A stretch of DNA of 64,000 nucleotides from CAVONB01 sp963697205 (GTDB lineage: Bacteria; Pseudomonadota; Alphaproteobacteria; Rhizobiales; Hyphomicrobiaceae), in contig CAVONB010000010.1 in the NCBI GenBank assembly GCA_963697205.1, positions 62,001-126,000 on the forward strand. The letters are read 5' to 3'. Both the position numbers and the translations under genes were made by a program. The notes under the pieces were generated by a model. That model was not told the DNA's origin, did no database searches, and saw nothing but the letters and a program-made list of their open reading frames with translations. The number at the start of each line of letters is the position of its first letter. The first letter of the stretch is position 1. Shown here in pieces: positions 1 through 8,212 of the stretch.

Positions 1-1049
1 ATCTGCATTCCGAGGGCTACGAGGTCGGGCCCAATCCCGGCGTCCTGAATGCGTACTGGGCAAGCCACATCAAGAACATGCGTGTCGGCGCGCTCGGCTA
101 CGTCGCTGCAACCCAGGACCCGATCCGCATCGCCGAAGAAACGGCGATCATCGATCACCTCACGAACGGCAAATACTTCGTCGGGTTCGCGCGAGGGTAT
201 CAATCGCGGTGGACCAACATCCTCGGCCAGTTTTCCGGCACGCAGGCGACGACCTCCGACGGCGGCGATGTCGATCGCCTGAACCGCGAGATTTTCGAGG
301 AGCGTGTCGAAATGATTCTCGCCTGCTGGACGCAGGAGTCGGTTTCCCTCAACGGCAAGCACTATCAGGCACCCTATCCCTTCGACACCGGCGTCGTCGG
401 TTACACAGGCACTGGGATTGCGCGTCAGGCGGGTGCCGAGGGCGAGATCGACGACCAGGGCGCCGTGCGGCGCGTCAGCGTCGTGCCAAAGCCTTACCAG
501 AAGCCCTATCCTCCGGTGTTCGTCGGCGTGCACAAGAGCCGCGAGACCATCGAGTTTTGCGCAAGGCACGGTTTTCATCCCTGCTACTTCAACCCCACCG
601 ACACGGTCATCGATCTGTCGCGCATGTATCGTGAGGTGGCGGCCAGCCACGGGCGCAACTTTGGCCCCGGTGAGCGCCAGAACATCGTCAGGCAGACGCG
701 GCTGGCGAAGAACGAGGCCGAGCTGGCCAAGCGCGTGAAGGCCTACGACATCGATATTTTCAAGAACTTCTACTCGCAGTTCGCCAACCACGGCGTCGAC
801 CCCGCCGACCAGAGCGACGATGCGGCGTTCAAGGCCATGCGCAACACGAGCTTCCTGGCCGGCGGCACGGTCGACGAGGCGCGCCGCTATTGGAGCGGCA
901 TCTTCAAGAAGCAGCCGTTCGAGTACATCACACTCATCTGGCACTTCGCGCAGCAGCCCAAGGATCTCGTCCTGGAGGAACTCGGTCTGTTCATGGAGAA
1001 GGTCGTGCCCGAGCTCGAGGTGCCCGATTACCCCGACGCCGCTGGTTGA
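1..1049 (+). CDS. LLM-class flavin-dependent monooxygenase (5' end outside window)
   Basis: The reading frame is already open at the window edge (first full codon at base 3) and ends at TGA 1047-1049, so the N-terminus is missing. The visible 348 or so residues fit the bacterial luciferase-like fold. They include an early GKYFVGFARGYQSRW segment, a long insertion, then VVPKPYQKPYPPVFVG, typical of FMN- or F420-dependent TIM-barrel monooxygenases. Such enzymes oxidise a small organic substrate using reduced flavin supplied by a reductase. The flavin reductase-like gene at 1750-2880 and the second LLM enzyme at 21850 suggest a catabolic neighbourhood. The substrate cannot be told from sequence. 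Family assignment is firm, cofactor and role are not. Confidence 0.85.
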   Translation, partial: LHSEGYEVGPNPGVLNAYWASHIKNMRVGALGYVAATQDPIRIAEETAIIDHLTNGKYFVGFARGYQSRWTNILGQFSGTQATTSDGGDVDRLNREIFEERVEMILACWTQESVSLNGKHYQAPYPFDTGVVGYTGTGIARQAGAEGEIDDQGAVRRVSVVPKPYQKPYPPVFVGVHKSRETIEFCARHGFHPCYFNPTDTVIDLSRMYREVAASHGRNFGPGERQNIVRQTRLAKNEAELAKRVKAYDIDIFKNFYSQFANHGVDPADQSDDAAFKAMRNTSFLAGGTVDEARRYWSGIFKKQPFEYITLIWHFAQQPKDLVLEELGLFMEKVVPELEVPDYPDAAG

Positions 1050-1070
1050 TGCCGACAGCGTCTTCGATCC

Positions 1071-1724
1071 TCACGCCGCCTGCCCGGCCTGATCGACGAA
1101 CGCCGCCACCGCATCCGCCGCCGCTGCCAGATTGCCTTTGCGCGTGTGTCCCGAGCCCCCGCGCGGGCCGAAGTCGTGGTCGCCATCGGGCAGCCAGGCG
1201 AGCGCGATGGCGCGGGACAAGCCATATCCCGAGACCTCGTCGCGCCCGCCGAACGGGTCGCGCTCGCCCTGCACGATCAGCCCCGGACACGTCATCGCTT
1301 GAAGGTGCACAGTGCGCAGCTTGTCGGGCATGCCCGGTGGATGGAACGGATAGCCGAGGCAAACGAGGCCCGCGATCCCGCCCGCCTGCCACAGATCGTC
1401 GGCGACGAGACTGGCCACCCGCCCGCCCATCGACTTGCCGCCGATGAAGACGCGCTGCCCCTCGGGAACGCCTGCTTGGACCGTGTGGGCGACCTCCCGG
1501 TAGGCGTCGGCCAATGTTTCGGCTTTCGGCGGCGGCCGGCGCTTGCCGCCCATACGGCGCGCCGCCATATAGGTGAATTCGAACCGCACGACACAGATGT
1601 CCCGCTCACACAGCAGCGCCGCCATTTGCTCCATGAACGGGCTCGTCATCGGCGCGCCGGCCCCGTGCGCCAGCACGAGTGTGGCGCGCGCGCGCTCCGG
1701 ACCGGTGCGCAAGAGATCTGTCAC
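1071..1724 (-). CDS. Alpha/beta hydrolase, KANL3/Tex30 (dienelactone-hydrolase-like) family
   Basis: The 217-residue protein has the small alpha/beta hydrolase layout: HGAGAPM oxyanion segment at 20-26, nucleophile Ser98 in GKSMGG, Asp156 in QGERDPFG and His183 in DGDHDF. This matches the KANL3/Tex30-type hydrolases usually annotated as dienelactone-hydrolase related. I start it at GTG 1724, because the longer ATG 1886 frame adds about 54 residues lying inside the preceding gene. From GTG the gap to the upstream reductase gene (stop at 1750) is only 25 bp, so the two probably share a transcript. It ends 21 bp from the convergent monooxygenase gene. A GTG start with a weak AGG-type ribosome site is the main uncertainty. 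The substrate is unknown. Confidence 0.78.
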   Translation of the reverse strand: MTDLLRTGPERARATLVLAHGAGAPMTSPFMEQMAALLCERDICVVRFEFTYMAARRMGGKRRPPPKAETLADAYREVAHTVQAGVPEGQRVFIGGKSMGGRVASLVADDLWQAGGIAGLVCLGYPFHPPGMPDKLRTVHLQAMTCPGLIVQGERDPFGGRDEVSGYGLSRAIALAWLPDGDHDFGPRGGSGHTRKGNLAAAADAVAAFVDQAGQAA

Positions 1725-1749
1725 GGCCGACGCCTGGTGATGCCGATCG

Positions 1750-2880
1750 TCATGCCGACGACTTGCGCTCGGGACGCCACAGCTTGATGCCCACGCGCTG
1801 GTATTGTGGCGGCAGCTGCACCTCGCCGCCCAGAGCGTATGCCGCATGCCATCCCCAATGCGGATCGTCGAGGAATGCGCGGGCAATTGCGATCAGATCG
1901 GCCTTGCCGGATTGCAGGATCTCTTCGGCTTGCTGCGGCTCCGTGATCATGCCCACCGCCATCGTCGGGATCCCTGCCTTCTTGCGCACCGCTTCGGCGA
2001 ACGGCACCTGATAGCCAGGCCCCACGACAACGCGTGCCTTGGGATCGTTGCCCCCCGACGAGCAGTCGATGTAATCGCAGCCGAGCCCCTTCAGCACTTC
2101 CGTCAGCGCCACCGTGTCGTCGAGCGTCCATTGCTCGTGCTGCGGGTCGATCCACTCGATGCACGACAGCCTGACGCCCATGGGCTTGTGAGCCGGCCAC
2201 GCCGCACGCATGTCCTGGAACACTTCCCGGAGCAGTCGCGTGCGGTTCTCGAAGCTGCCGCCGTACTGGTCGGTGCGCTTGTTCACGTACGGCGACAGGA
2301 ACTGATTGATCAGGTAGCCGTGCGCTGCGTGGATCTCGATCATGTCGAGGTCAAGCCGATCGCAACGCTTGACCGCCGACACGAAGTCCGCCCGCAGTTC
2401 CTTGATCTCGTCCAGCGTCATCGCCCGCGGCGTGGGATTGTCCGGGGTCAACGGCGTGGCTGAGGACGACTTCATCGACCATGCGTCGCCGGGCGCAACC
2501 GGGTCGTGCATCGTCTTGCCTTCCCACGGCCGCTTGGTCGAAGCCTTGCGCCCGGCATGCGCGAGCTGGATTCCGATCTTGGCGGTTCCCCGCCGGCGGC
2601 ACGCCTCCAGCACCTTTCCAAGCGCCGTCTCGTTCTCGTCCTTGTAGAGCCCGATGCAGCCGTGCCCGATACGCCCGTCGCGCTGCACCGCCGTGGCTTC
2701 GATGATCACCAGCCCTGCGCCCGAGTTCGCGAGCGTGCCCAAATGCATCATGTGCCAGTCGTTGGCCGAGCCATCGTCGGCGGAGTACTGGCACATCGGC
2801 GCAACGACGAGGCGGTTCGCCAGTTCCAGCTCGCGAAGGCGATAGGGTGTGAACAGCAGCGGGCGTTTGGCTTCGCTCAT
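1750..2880 (-). CDS. NADH:flavin oxidoreductase, Old Yellow Enzyme family (YqjM/xenobiotic reductase type)
   Basis: This 376-residue protein is a FMN-binding TIM-barrel ene-reductase. It has the YqjM-class hallmarks: Cys30 in APMCQYS, His108 in QLAHAGRK, the substrate-binding pair His184/His187 in IHAAHGYL, and FLSPYVNKRTDQYGGSFENR after it. Members reduce activated C=C bonds of enones or xenobiotics with NAD(P)H. I chose ATG 2880 because the barrel starts at once with LLFTPYRLRELELANRLVVAPM-like sequence, and the upstream 54 codons of the open frame have no family counterpart. It is transcribed leftward with the hydrolase at 1071 and diverges from the IclR regulator at 3194, which is a likely controller. 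The physiological substrate is unknown. Confidence 0.9.
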   Translation of the reverse strand: MSEAKRPLLFTPYRLRELELANRLVVAPMCQYSADDGSANDWHMMHLGTLANSGAGLVIIEATAVQRDGRIGHGCIGLYKDENETALGKVLEACRRRGTAKIGIQLAHAGRKASTKRPWEGKTMHDPVAPGDAWSMKSSSATPLTPDNPTPRAMTLDEIKELRADFVSAVKRCDRLDLDMIEIHAAHGYLINQFLSPYVNKRTDQYGGSFENRTRLLREVFQDMRAAWPAHKPMGVRLSCIEWIDPQHEQWTLDDTVALTEVLKGLGCDYIDCSSGGNDPKARVVVGPGYQVPFAEAVRKKAGIPTMAVGMITEPQQAEEILQSGKADLIAIARAFLDDPHWGWHAAYALGGEVQLPPQYQRVGIKLWRPERKSSA

Positions 2881-3193
2881 GGCACTCGGTCTCGTCTGTG
2901 AGGATGGGATGCGGGCAACGCAGGCGCGAGGCTGCGCGGTGAAGGATGATAGCGCCGTCATGCAGTGGCCGTCACCCTGGCAGTTGTGCGCCGCTGGGCT
3001 GCATGAATTGAAACGCTTCGATCCGCAAGCTGCGAAACGCAAAGGTGCAACCGGGAGTGGTCGAAGAGCACCAGACGCGCGGAGAAATTTCCGACTCTAT
3101 GAGAATATGGGGGTTCACTGAAACTCTTCGTTGATAAGGCAGATTTCTGTAGTATGAATGATCTGACACAGTACGAGCGCACACTGATAAAGC
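2881..3193. promoter_or_regulatory. Divergent intergenic region between the OYE gene and the IclR gene
   Basis: This 313-bp stretch separates two divergently transcribed genes and must hold both promoters. It is less GC-rich on its right half (3120-3190, for example TTCGTTGATAAGG and GTAGTATGAATGA). I could not identify a convincing IclR palindrome or paired -35/-10 boxes, so no site is called. No convincing small gene lies within it. Confidence 0.4.
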
Positions 3194-4022
3194 ATGGCCA
3201 GGCGACAACAAACAACCAGCCCGCCCCCGCGTAGAGGGCGAAAAGCCAAGCCGGCGGCTCAGAACTCGCGAAGGTGCACGCGCCTTGGAGCGCGCTTCAC
3301 GGATCATCGAGATCGTATCCGCGTCCGCCGTGCCCATGAGCATTGCCGACATCGAGCGTGCCAGTCTTCTGCCCAAGGCGACAGCCTATCGGTTGACGCG
3401 CCAGCTCGTCACCCTCCAGCTGCTGCAAACCGAGCCGGGCACCAACCGGCATACTGAAGGGCCGCGCTTGCGCGCCCTGTCCTGGAATGCGCTCAACGCG
3501 TCCACCTCGCGCTCGATCCGCCGCAGCATCATGGCCGGCCTCGCCGACGAGATCGGTGAGACGTGCTACATCGGCGCGTTGATCGATGGCCGCATTCACG
3601 TCATCGACAGCATCGTCTCCTCGCATGTCCTCGGCGTGAATATTGCGACCGGCATGCAACTCCCCATCCACGCCACAGCCGTCGGCAAGCTGATGATGGC
3701 GGAGCTGCCGCTGCGTGACAGGGGCGCCCTGCTCGGCGCTCACGCCCTCACGTCGGTCGCAGCCGGGACTATCACGCAGACCTCTCGCCTCGACCAGGCG
3801 CTGGCCGCGATCGCGCGCACCGGCTACGCCACCGAGGATCAGGAGCATGCCGACGGCGTGGTCGGCGTCGCCGTCCCGATTCGGTTCCCGGGCGGCCGCT
3901 TGCTGGGCGGCTTGGCGCTCGCCGCGCCGGCGATGCGACTGGACCTTGCGGGCGCCCGCACCCACGTTTCCAAACTTCAGGACGTCGCGGAGCGGCTTGC
4001 GGCAAGCTTCGGCGTGGGCTGA
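3194..4022 (+). CDS. IclR-family transcriptional regulator (frame break near the N-terminus)
   Basis: The main frame (from TTG 3285) encodes 245 residues with an N-terminal winged helix (LERASRIIEIV, then MSIADIERASLLPKATAYRL) and the C-terminal GAF-like effector domain of IclR regulators (GETCYIGALIDGRIHVIDS, LPIHATAVGKLMMAELP). Family members usually carry 10-25 residues before the LERA segment. An ATG at 3194 opens a basic N-terminus (MARRQQTTSPPPRR) in another frame. The frames join into a normal IclR start if one GC dinucleotide is restored near 3267. I therefore favour 3194 with a small sequence error, and TTG 3285 is the alternative. Such proteins usually regulate adjacent catabolic genes in response to a small acid. 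Here the divergent OYE gene and the downstream GMC oxidoreductase are candidates. Confidence 0.8.
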
Positions 4023-4196
4023 ACGCGCCTCGCGCGGCCCGCGCCCACCTGCCGGCCGCGCGGACGGCCCACGGCGTACTGTCGCGCCGGCTTGCCAGAC
4101 CTTGCCGATCCGGTCCATGCAGGGACCTGCGGTCACGCGCCGACGTACGGTGCGAGTCCGTCACGTCCTGCGGCTTCGATCTCGCGACGGTTACCG

Positions 4197-5855
4197 ATGA
4201 CGGCAAACGCGCCACTTCTCTCTCGTCCGCTCGAAAAGCTGGGCGCGCGTTATGATGCCATTATTGTCGGCTCCGGCTATGGCGGCGGCGTCACTGCCTC
4301 CCGCCTCGCCCGCGCAGGCCTGAAGGTCGCCGTCCTCGAGCGCGGCCGCGAGGTGCCGACCGGCAGCTTCCCCGCCCGCTTTCCCGACCTCCGGCAGGAT
4401 CTGCAAGTTTCGGGCAAGCGTCTGCGCACCGGCCCGGAGACCGCACTGTTCGACGTCCGCGTCGGCGAGGACATGCACGTCCTTGTCGGCTGCGGTCTCG
4501 GTGGCGGCTCGCTCGTCAACGCCGGCGTCGCCCTCGTGCCTGACGCACGGGTGTTCGCCGACGAGGTCTGGCCGGGTCAGATCCGACAGGACGGCACGCT
4601 CGCGGAAGGATACGCCCGCGCGGAAGCGTGGCTGCGTCCCGCGTCCGACCCCAAGGCCGCCAGCCAAACGAAGTTCGGCGCGCTGGTGAAGGCCGCCGCC
4701 CCGATGGGCTATGCGCCGGTCGCCCCGCGCGTCGTCGTCAGTTTCGAGGAGACCGTGAACGCCGCGGGCATCGCCCAGCCCGCCTGCACGCGCTGCGGCG
4801 ACTGCTGCGGCGGCTGCAACGTCGGCGCCAAGAACACCGTCGCGCTCACCTATCTGCCCGATGCCGTGCGCCACGGCGCCGAGATCTTCACCGAGATCAA
4901 GGTCAGCCGCGTCGAGAAGCTGGCTGACGGCACATGGCGCGTCCACGCCGCGCCCGTTGGCCACGACGCCGGCAAAGGCGACGTCCGCGTCGTCGAGGCC
5001 GCCATCGTCGTCCTCGCCGCCGGCACGCTCGGTTCCACCGAGATCCTCTTGCGCTCGCGCGATGCCGGTCTCGCCGTCTCCGAGACCCTGGGCCGCCGCT
5101 TCTCGGCCAATGGCGACATCATCGCCTTCGGCTACGGCGCAACCGATACGGTCAACGCCGTCGGTGTCGGCCATCCCGCGAAGGTCGACATGGAGGTCGG
5201 CGCGGCTGTCTCCGGCCAGGTCGAGTTTGAGGACGCAGACGCGCTCGCCAACGAGCTGACCGTGCAGGAAGGCGTCATGCCGTCCGCCCTCGCGCCCATG
5301 CTTCCTGTGCTGTTCGTGCCGAACGGCCGCCTGCTCGGCGCCATGCAGAGCTTGATCTCGGGCGTATACAAGGGCCCGTTCGCGCGCCTGCAGACGTTCT
5401 TCGCCGTCAGCCACGACAGCGCCGCCGGCCGCTTCGTGCTCGAGGATGATCGACTTGTTCTGCGCTGGCCCGGCGCGAAGGACGAGCCCGTCTACAAGCG
5501 CCTCGACGACGTGCTCTCGAAAATCGTCGCCAACGCCGGCGGCTCCTACGTCAAGAACCCGCTCGCCGGCACGGTCATGGGCCACCAGCCCGCCACCGCG
5601 CACCCGCTGGGCGGCTGCGGCATGGGCCATGAGCGAACGGACGGCGTCGTCAACCACACCGGAGCGGTGTTCGACGCAACGCCCGGCGCGGGCGCGACCG
5701 ACGTGCACAAAGGCCTCTACGTCGTCGATGGCGCGATCATCCCGCGCTCGCTGGGCGTCAATCCGCTGCTGACCATCACGGCACTCGCCGAGCGCGCCAT
5801 GATCCACATCGCCGCCGAGCGCGGCCTGCGCTTCGACTGGGCGCCCGCCGCGTGA
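4197..5855 (+). CDS. GMC oxidoreductase, FAD-dependent, cholesterol-oxidase-like
   Basis: The 552-residue product has the FAD dinucleotide fold at 22-50 (VGSGYGGG then VAVLERG) and the GMC C-terminus (HPLGGCGMG, VVDGAIIPRSLGVNPLLTITALAERAM). Residues 197-207 carry a cysteine cluster (CTRCGDCCGGC), which I recognise from the cholesterol-oxidase-like branch of the family. These enzymes oxidise alcohols or hydroxysteroids with FAD. I start at ATG 4197, since the 35 upstream codons of the open frame lack family character and Rossmann spacing is normal from here. It follows the IclR gene by 174 bp in the same direction. A 578-codon open frame on the opposite strand is a GC-rich shadow. The exact substrate is unknown. 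Confidence 0.88.
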   Translation: MTANAPLLSRPLEKLGARYDAIIVGSGYGGGVTASRLARAGLKVAVLERGREVPTGSFPARFPDLRQDLQVSGKRLRTGPETALFDVRVGEDMHVLVGCGLGGGSLVNAGVALVPDARVFADEVWPGQIRQDGTLAEGYARAEAWLRPASDPKAASQTKFGALVKAAAPMGYAPVAPRVVVSFEETVNAAGIAQPACTRCGDCCGGCNVGAKNTVALTYLPDAVRHGAEIFTEIKVSRVEKLADGTWRVHAAPVGHDAGKGDVRVVEAAIVVLAAGTLGSTEILLRSRDAGLAVSETLGRRFSANGDIIAFGYGATDTVNAVGVGHPAKVDMEVGAAVSGQVEFEDADALANELTVQEGVMPSALAPMLPVLFVPNGRLLGAMQSLISGVYKGPFARLQTFFAVSHDSAAGRFVLEDDRLVLRWPGAKDEPVYKRLDDVLSKIVANAGGSYVKNPLAGTVMGHQPATAHPLGGCGMGHERTDGVVNHTGAVFDATPGAGATDVHKGLYVVDGAIIPRSLGVNPLLTITALAERAMIHIAAERGLRFDWAPAA

Positions 5856-5996
5856 ATTCCATCTCCCCGCATATGGGGCGTCGGTCAGAGCCAGCTCCCG
5901 CGCGCGAGGAATGAGCGGCAGCCGCACGTTCGGCGGTGAGGGGATTTTACTCGTGGTCGGGGACCGGTTGTGGACGCAGCAGCCGCGCGCGCCGGC

Positions 5997-7217
5997 CTAC
6001 TCCGCCGCCACTGCCCGCGCCGCTTCGCGCCGCTGCCGCGCCAGATACCACAACGACGTCAGAAGCACTGTGCCGAGCATCGGCAACGCGGCGATGTTGA
6101 TCACGTACCAGCCCGCGTTCGCCTGCAGGATGCCGGACAGACCCGCTGCCGTCGCCGTCGTCGAATAGACGATGAAGTCGTGGCTCGCCTGCACGCGGGC
6201 GCGCTCCGCAGGCCGGTAGGTCGTCGTCAGCAGCGTCGTGCCGCCGATGTAGGTGAAGTTCCAGCCGAGCCCGACCAGGATGTTGGCGATCATGAAGTTC
6301 CAATAGTCCACGCCCATCAGGTTGACCACCGCGCAGCCGATCGAGATCACCGCTCCGGTCATGATCACGGCCAGCACGCCGAACCGCTGGATCAGATGCC
6401 CGGTGAAGAACGACGGCAGGAACATCGCGATGGCGTGGAACTGGATCACCGTCGCGCTGTCGCCGAAGGCGTAGCCGCAGCCCATCATGGCAAGCGGCGT
6501 GGCCACCATCACCAGCGTCATCACGCCGTAGCCGAACATCGACGAGCTGAGCGCGGCGATGTAGGCCGGCTGGCGCATGATCTCCAGCATCGGCCGGCCG
6601 CCTTCGGCTTTCTCCGTCGCCGACAGCACGGGGATGCGGATGCCTTGGACCACGAACATGGTGACGAGCGCGAACACGCTCATCATCGTGAACACGCCCG
6701 CAAACGTGACAGGCGCGAACATGTCGACCGCCATCTTCGCCGTCTGCGGACCCAGGAATCCCGCGAACACGCCGCCGGCCATGACCAGCGAGATGGCGCG
6801 TGCGCGATAGTTGGGGTCCGCGGCGTCGGCCGCGGCGAAGCGGAAATACCAGGCGAAGGCAGCCGCCGCACCGATGAAGAACGTGGCAATCGACAACAGG
6901 ACGAAGTTCTGCTGGAACACCGCCACCGTGCCGAGGCCGCCGCCGATGATGCCCGCAAGCGCGCCCACCGTGAAACCGCCCCGCCGGCCGATCTTCGCCA
7001 TCAGCAGCGACGCCGGCACCGTTGCCGCCATGATGCCGACCTGCATGATGAACTGAGGCAGCGTGGCCAGCGACTTGTCTGCGCCCAGCATCTGATAGGC
7101 GGCCAGCGGCACCGTCGCCGCGCCCATGGTCTGGACCGAAACGAACAGCGCCTGGCAGGTGGCGAGCAGCAGGACGTTGCGCCGCACGGGATCGCGCAAG
7201 AGCGGTGGCCGGCTCAT
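5997..7217 (-). CDS. Major facilitator superfamily transporter
   Basis: The protein is 406 residues with about twelve hydrophobic spans. It has a cytoplasmic-loop motif after the second and third helices (LLMAKIGRRGGFTVG), fitting the MFS signature between TM2 and TM3. The start at ATG 7217 (MSRPPLLRDPVRRN) puts a short charged N-terminus before TM1. The open frame upstream to 7451 is a proline/arginine-rich shadow. It converges on the GMC oxidoreductase and diverges from the small decarboxylase-like gene at 7512. It acts in the inner membrane, probably as a proton-coupled importer or exporter. The context hints at uptake of the compound degraded nearby, but the substrate cannot be inferred. 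Confidence 0.88.
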   Translation of the reverse strand: MSRPPLLRDPVRRNVLLLATCQALFVSVQTMGAATVPLAAYQMLGADKSLATLPQFIMQVGIMAATVPASLLMAKIGRRGGFTVGALAGIIGGGLGTVAVFQQNFVLLSIATFFIGAAAAFAWYFRFAAADAADPNYRARAISLVMAGGVFAGFLGPQTAKMAVDMFAPVTFAGVFTMMSVFALVTMFVVQGIRIPVLSATEKAEGGRPMLEIMRQPAYIAALSSSMFGYGVMTLVMVATPLAMMGCGYAFGDSATVIQFHAIAMFLPSFFTGHLIQRFGVLAVIMTGAVISIGCAVVNLMGVDYWNFMIANILVGLGWNFTYIGGTTLLTTTYRPAERARVQASHDFIVYSTTATAAGLSGILQANAGWYVINIAALPMLGTVLLTSLWYLARQRREAARAVAAE

Positions 7218-7511
7218 TCTTCGGATCGATCCTTCCAAGGGGCCCGGCGGCCGCGGGTGGGCGCTGGGCGGAATTCGACGCGGGAACACAAGCACTTTGC
7301 AGCCCCCCTCACAACCCGCGCGCACCGGACCACAGCGCCGCACGCGGCGCATGCCTCCCGCCTCATGGTCTGCCGGCCAGCCGGCTGCCCCGCGGCCGGC
7401 ATGCCCCGGGGCCCCGGCGCGCCGCTTGAGCCCGCCCCCGCCGCGTGTCAATCATGCAGGTCAGGGCCGGCCCGCTGGGCGGCTGGCCGCATCGGGAGAG
7501 GATGTTTCCAA

Positions 7512-7895
7512 ATGGATAGGAAACTGTGGGAAACCGGCCTCGCCAAGCGCCGCGAGGTGCTGGGCGATGAGTACGTCGACCGCAACATGAAGAACGTCGA
7601 CGACTTCAATAAGCCGTTCCAGGACATCCTGAACGAGTATTGCTGGGGCACCGTGTGGGGCGACGAGCGCCTGACCAAGCGCGAGCACTCGCTCATCAAC
7701 CTCGGCATGATCGCGGGCCTCAACCGCATGCACGAGTGGGAGCTTCACCTGCGCGGCGCCTTGCGCAACGGCATCACCCGCGACGAGATCCAGGCGGTCC
7801 TCCACCAGATCGCCGCCTATTGCGGCGCCCCCGCCGGCGTCGAATGCTTCCGCATCGCGCGGCGGGTCTTCGCCGAACTCGACGGCAAGGATTGA
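7512..7895 (+). CDS. Carboxymuconolactone decarboxylase (AhpD/PcaC-like) family protein
   Basis: The 127-residue, all-helical protein matches the CMD family. It has the core LTKREHSLINLGMIAGL, then MHEWELHLRGALRNGIT and ITRDEIQAVLHQIAAYCGAP. There is one cysteine in the active-site helix (AAYCGAP), not the CxxC of peroxidase-active AhpD, so a PcaC-like role in aromatic ring-cleavage pathways fits better than a redox role. ATG 7512 follows an upstream GGGAGAGG about 15 bases away, which is somewhat distant. It diverges from the MFS gene across 294 bp. The partner beta-ketoadipate genes pcaB/pcaH are not in view, although a PcaD-like hydrolase lies at 17482. Confidence 0.85.
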   Translation: MDRKLWETGLAKRREVLGDEYVDRNMKNVDDFNKPFQDILNEYCWGTVWGDERLTKREHSLINLGMIAGLNRMHEWELHLRGALRNGITRDEIQAVLHQIAAYCGAPAGVECFRIARRVFAELDGKD

Positions 7896-8212
7896 GGCGC
7901 GGCCGACGGCAGCGCCGCCGACGTCGCGTTGCCGTCGTCCGTTGTCGGGGCGTCTCGATGCGGTGTTTCTCCGCGCGTGCCACCTTCGGCTTGGCCAGCG
8001 AGCAGACTTGCCAGCAGACTTGCCAGCAGACTTGCCAGCAGACTTGCCAGCAGACTTGCCAGCAGACTTGCCAGCAGACTTGAATGTGTCACGAGCGGGG
8101 CCTATATGCCGCCGCTCTCGAGGTTTGCACCGCCCGCGCGGTGCCGGCCTCGCGCTTCGCGCGGCGGGCCTCCGCCGGGTTGGCTCACGGTCTCCACCAA
8201 GGGGAGGGACGA
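7896..8212. other. Intergenic spacer carrying a 12-bp tandem repeat
   Basis: This 317-bp spacer holds seven copies of a 12-bp repeat (listed separately) and then a GC-rich leader that ends in a GGGAGGGA ribosome site for the TTG start at 8213. Frames reading through the repeat give a QQTC or like tetrapeptide run but have no ribosome site or family resemblance, so I do not call a gene. Confidence 0.5.
8001..8082. repeat. 12-bp tandem repeat, seven copies
   Basis: The unit AGCAGACTTGCC begins at 8001, 8013, 8025, 8037, 8049, 8061 and 8073. The first six copies are identical, and the last ends AGCAGACTTG before AATG. A period of 12 keeps the reading frame, so any transcript through it would encode a repeated tetrapeptide, but no gene is apparent. 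It is a candidate variable-number locus formed by strand slippage. Confidence 0.95.

Noticed and set aside
4191..5927. 578-codon open frame antisense to the GMC oxidoreductase
   Set aside because: It mirrors a well-supported gene in very GC-rich DNA. Its Gly/Arg/Asp composition and lack of known motifs mark it as a shadow.
5970..7895. 641-codon rightward open frame over the MFS gene
   Set aside because: Only its last 127 codons (7512-7895) are a real protein, and the rest is antisense to the transporter.
8001..8082. A repeat-protein gene (QQTC tetrapeptide)
   Set aside because: There is no ribosome site and no conserved flank. The frame enters by chance from the preceding gene's other frame.
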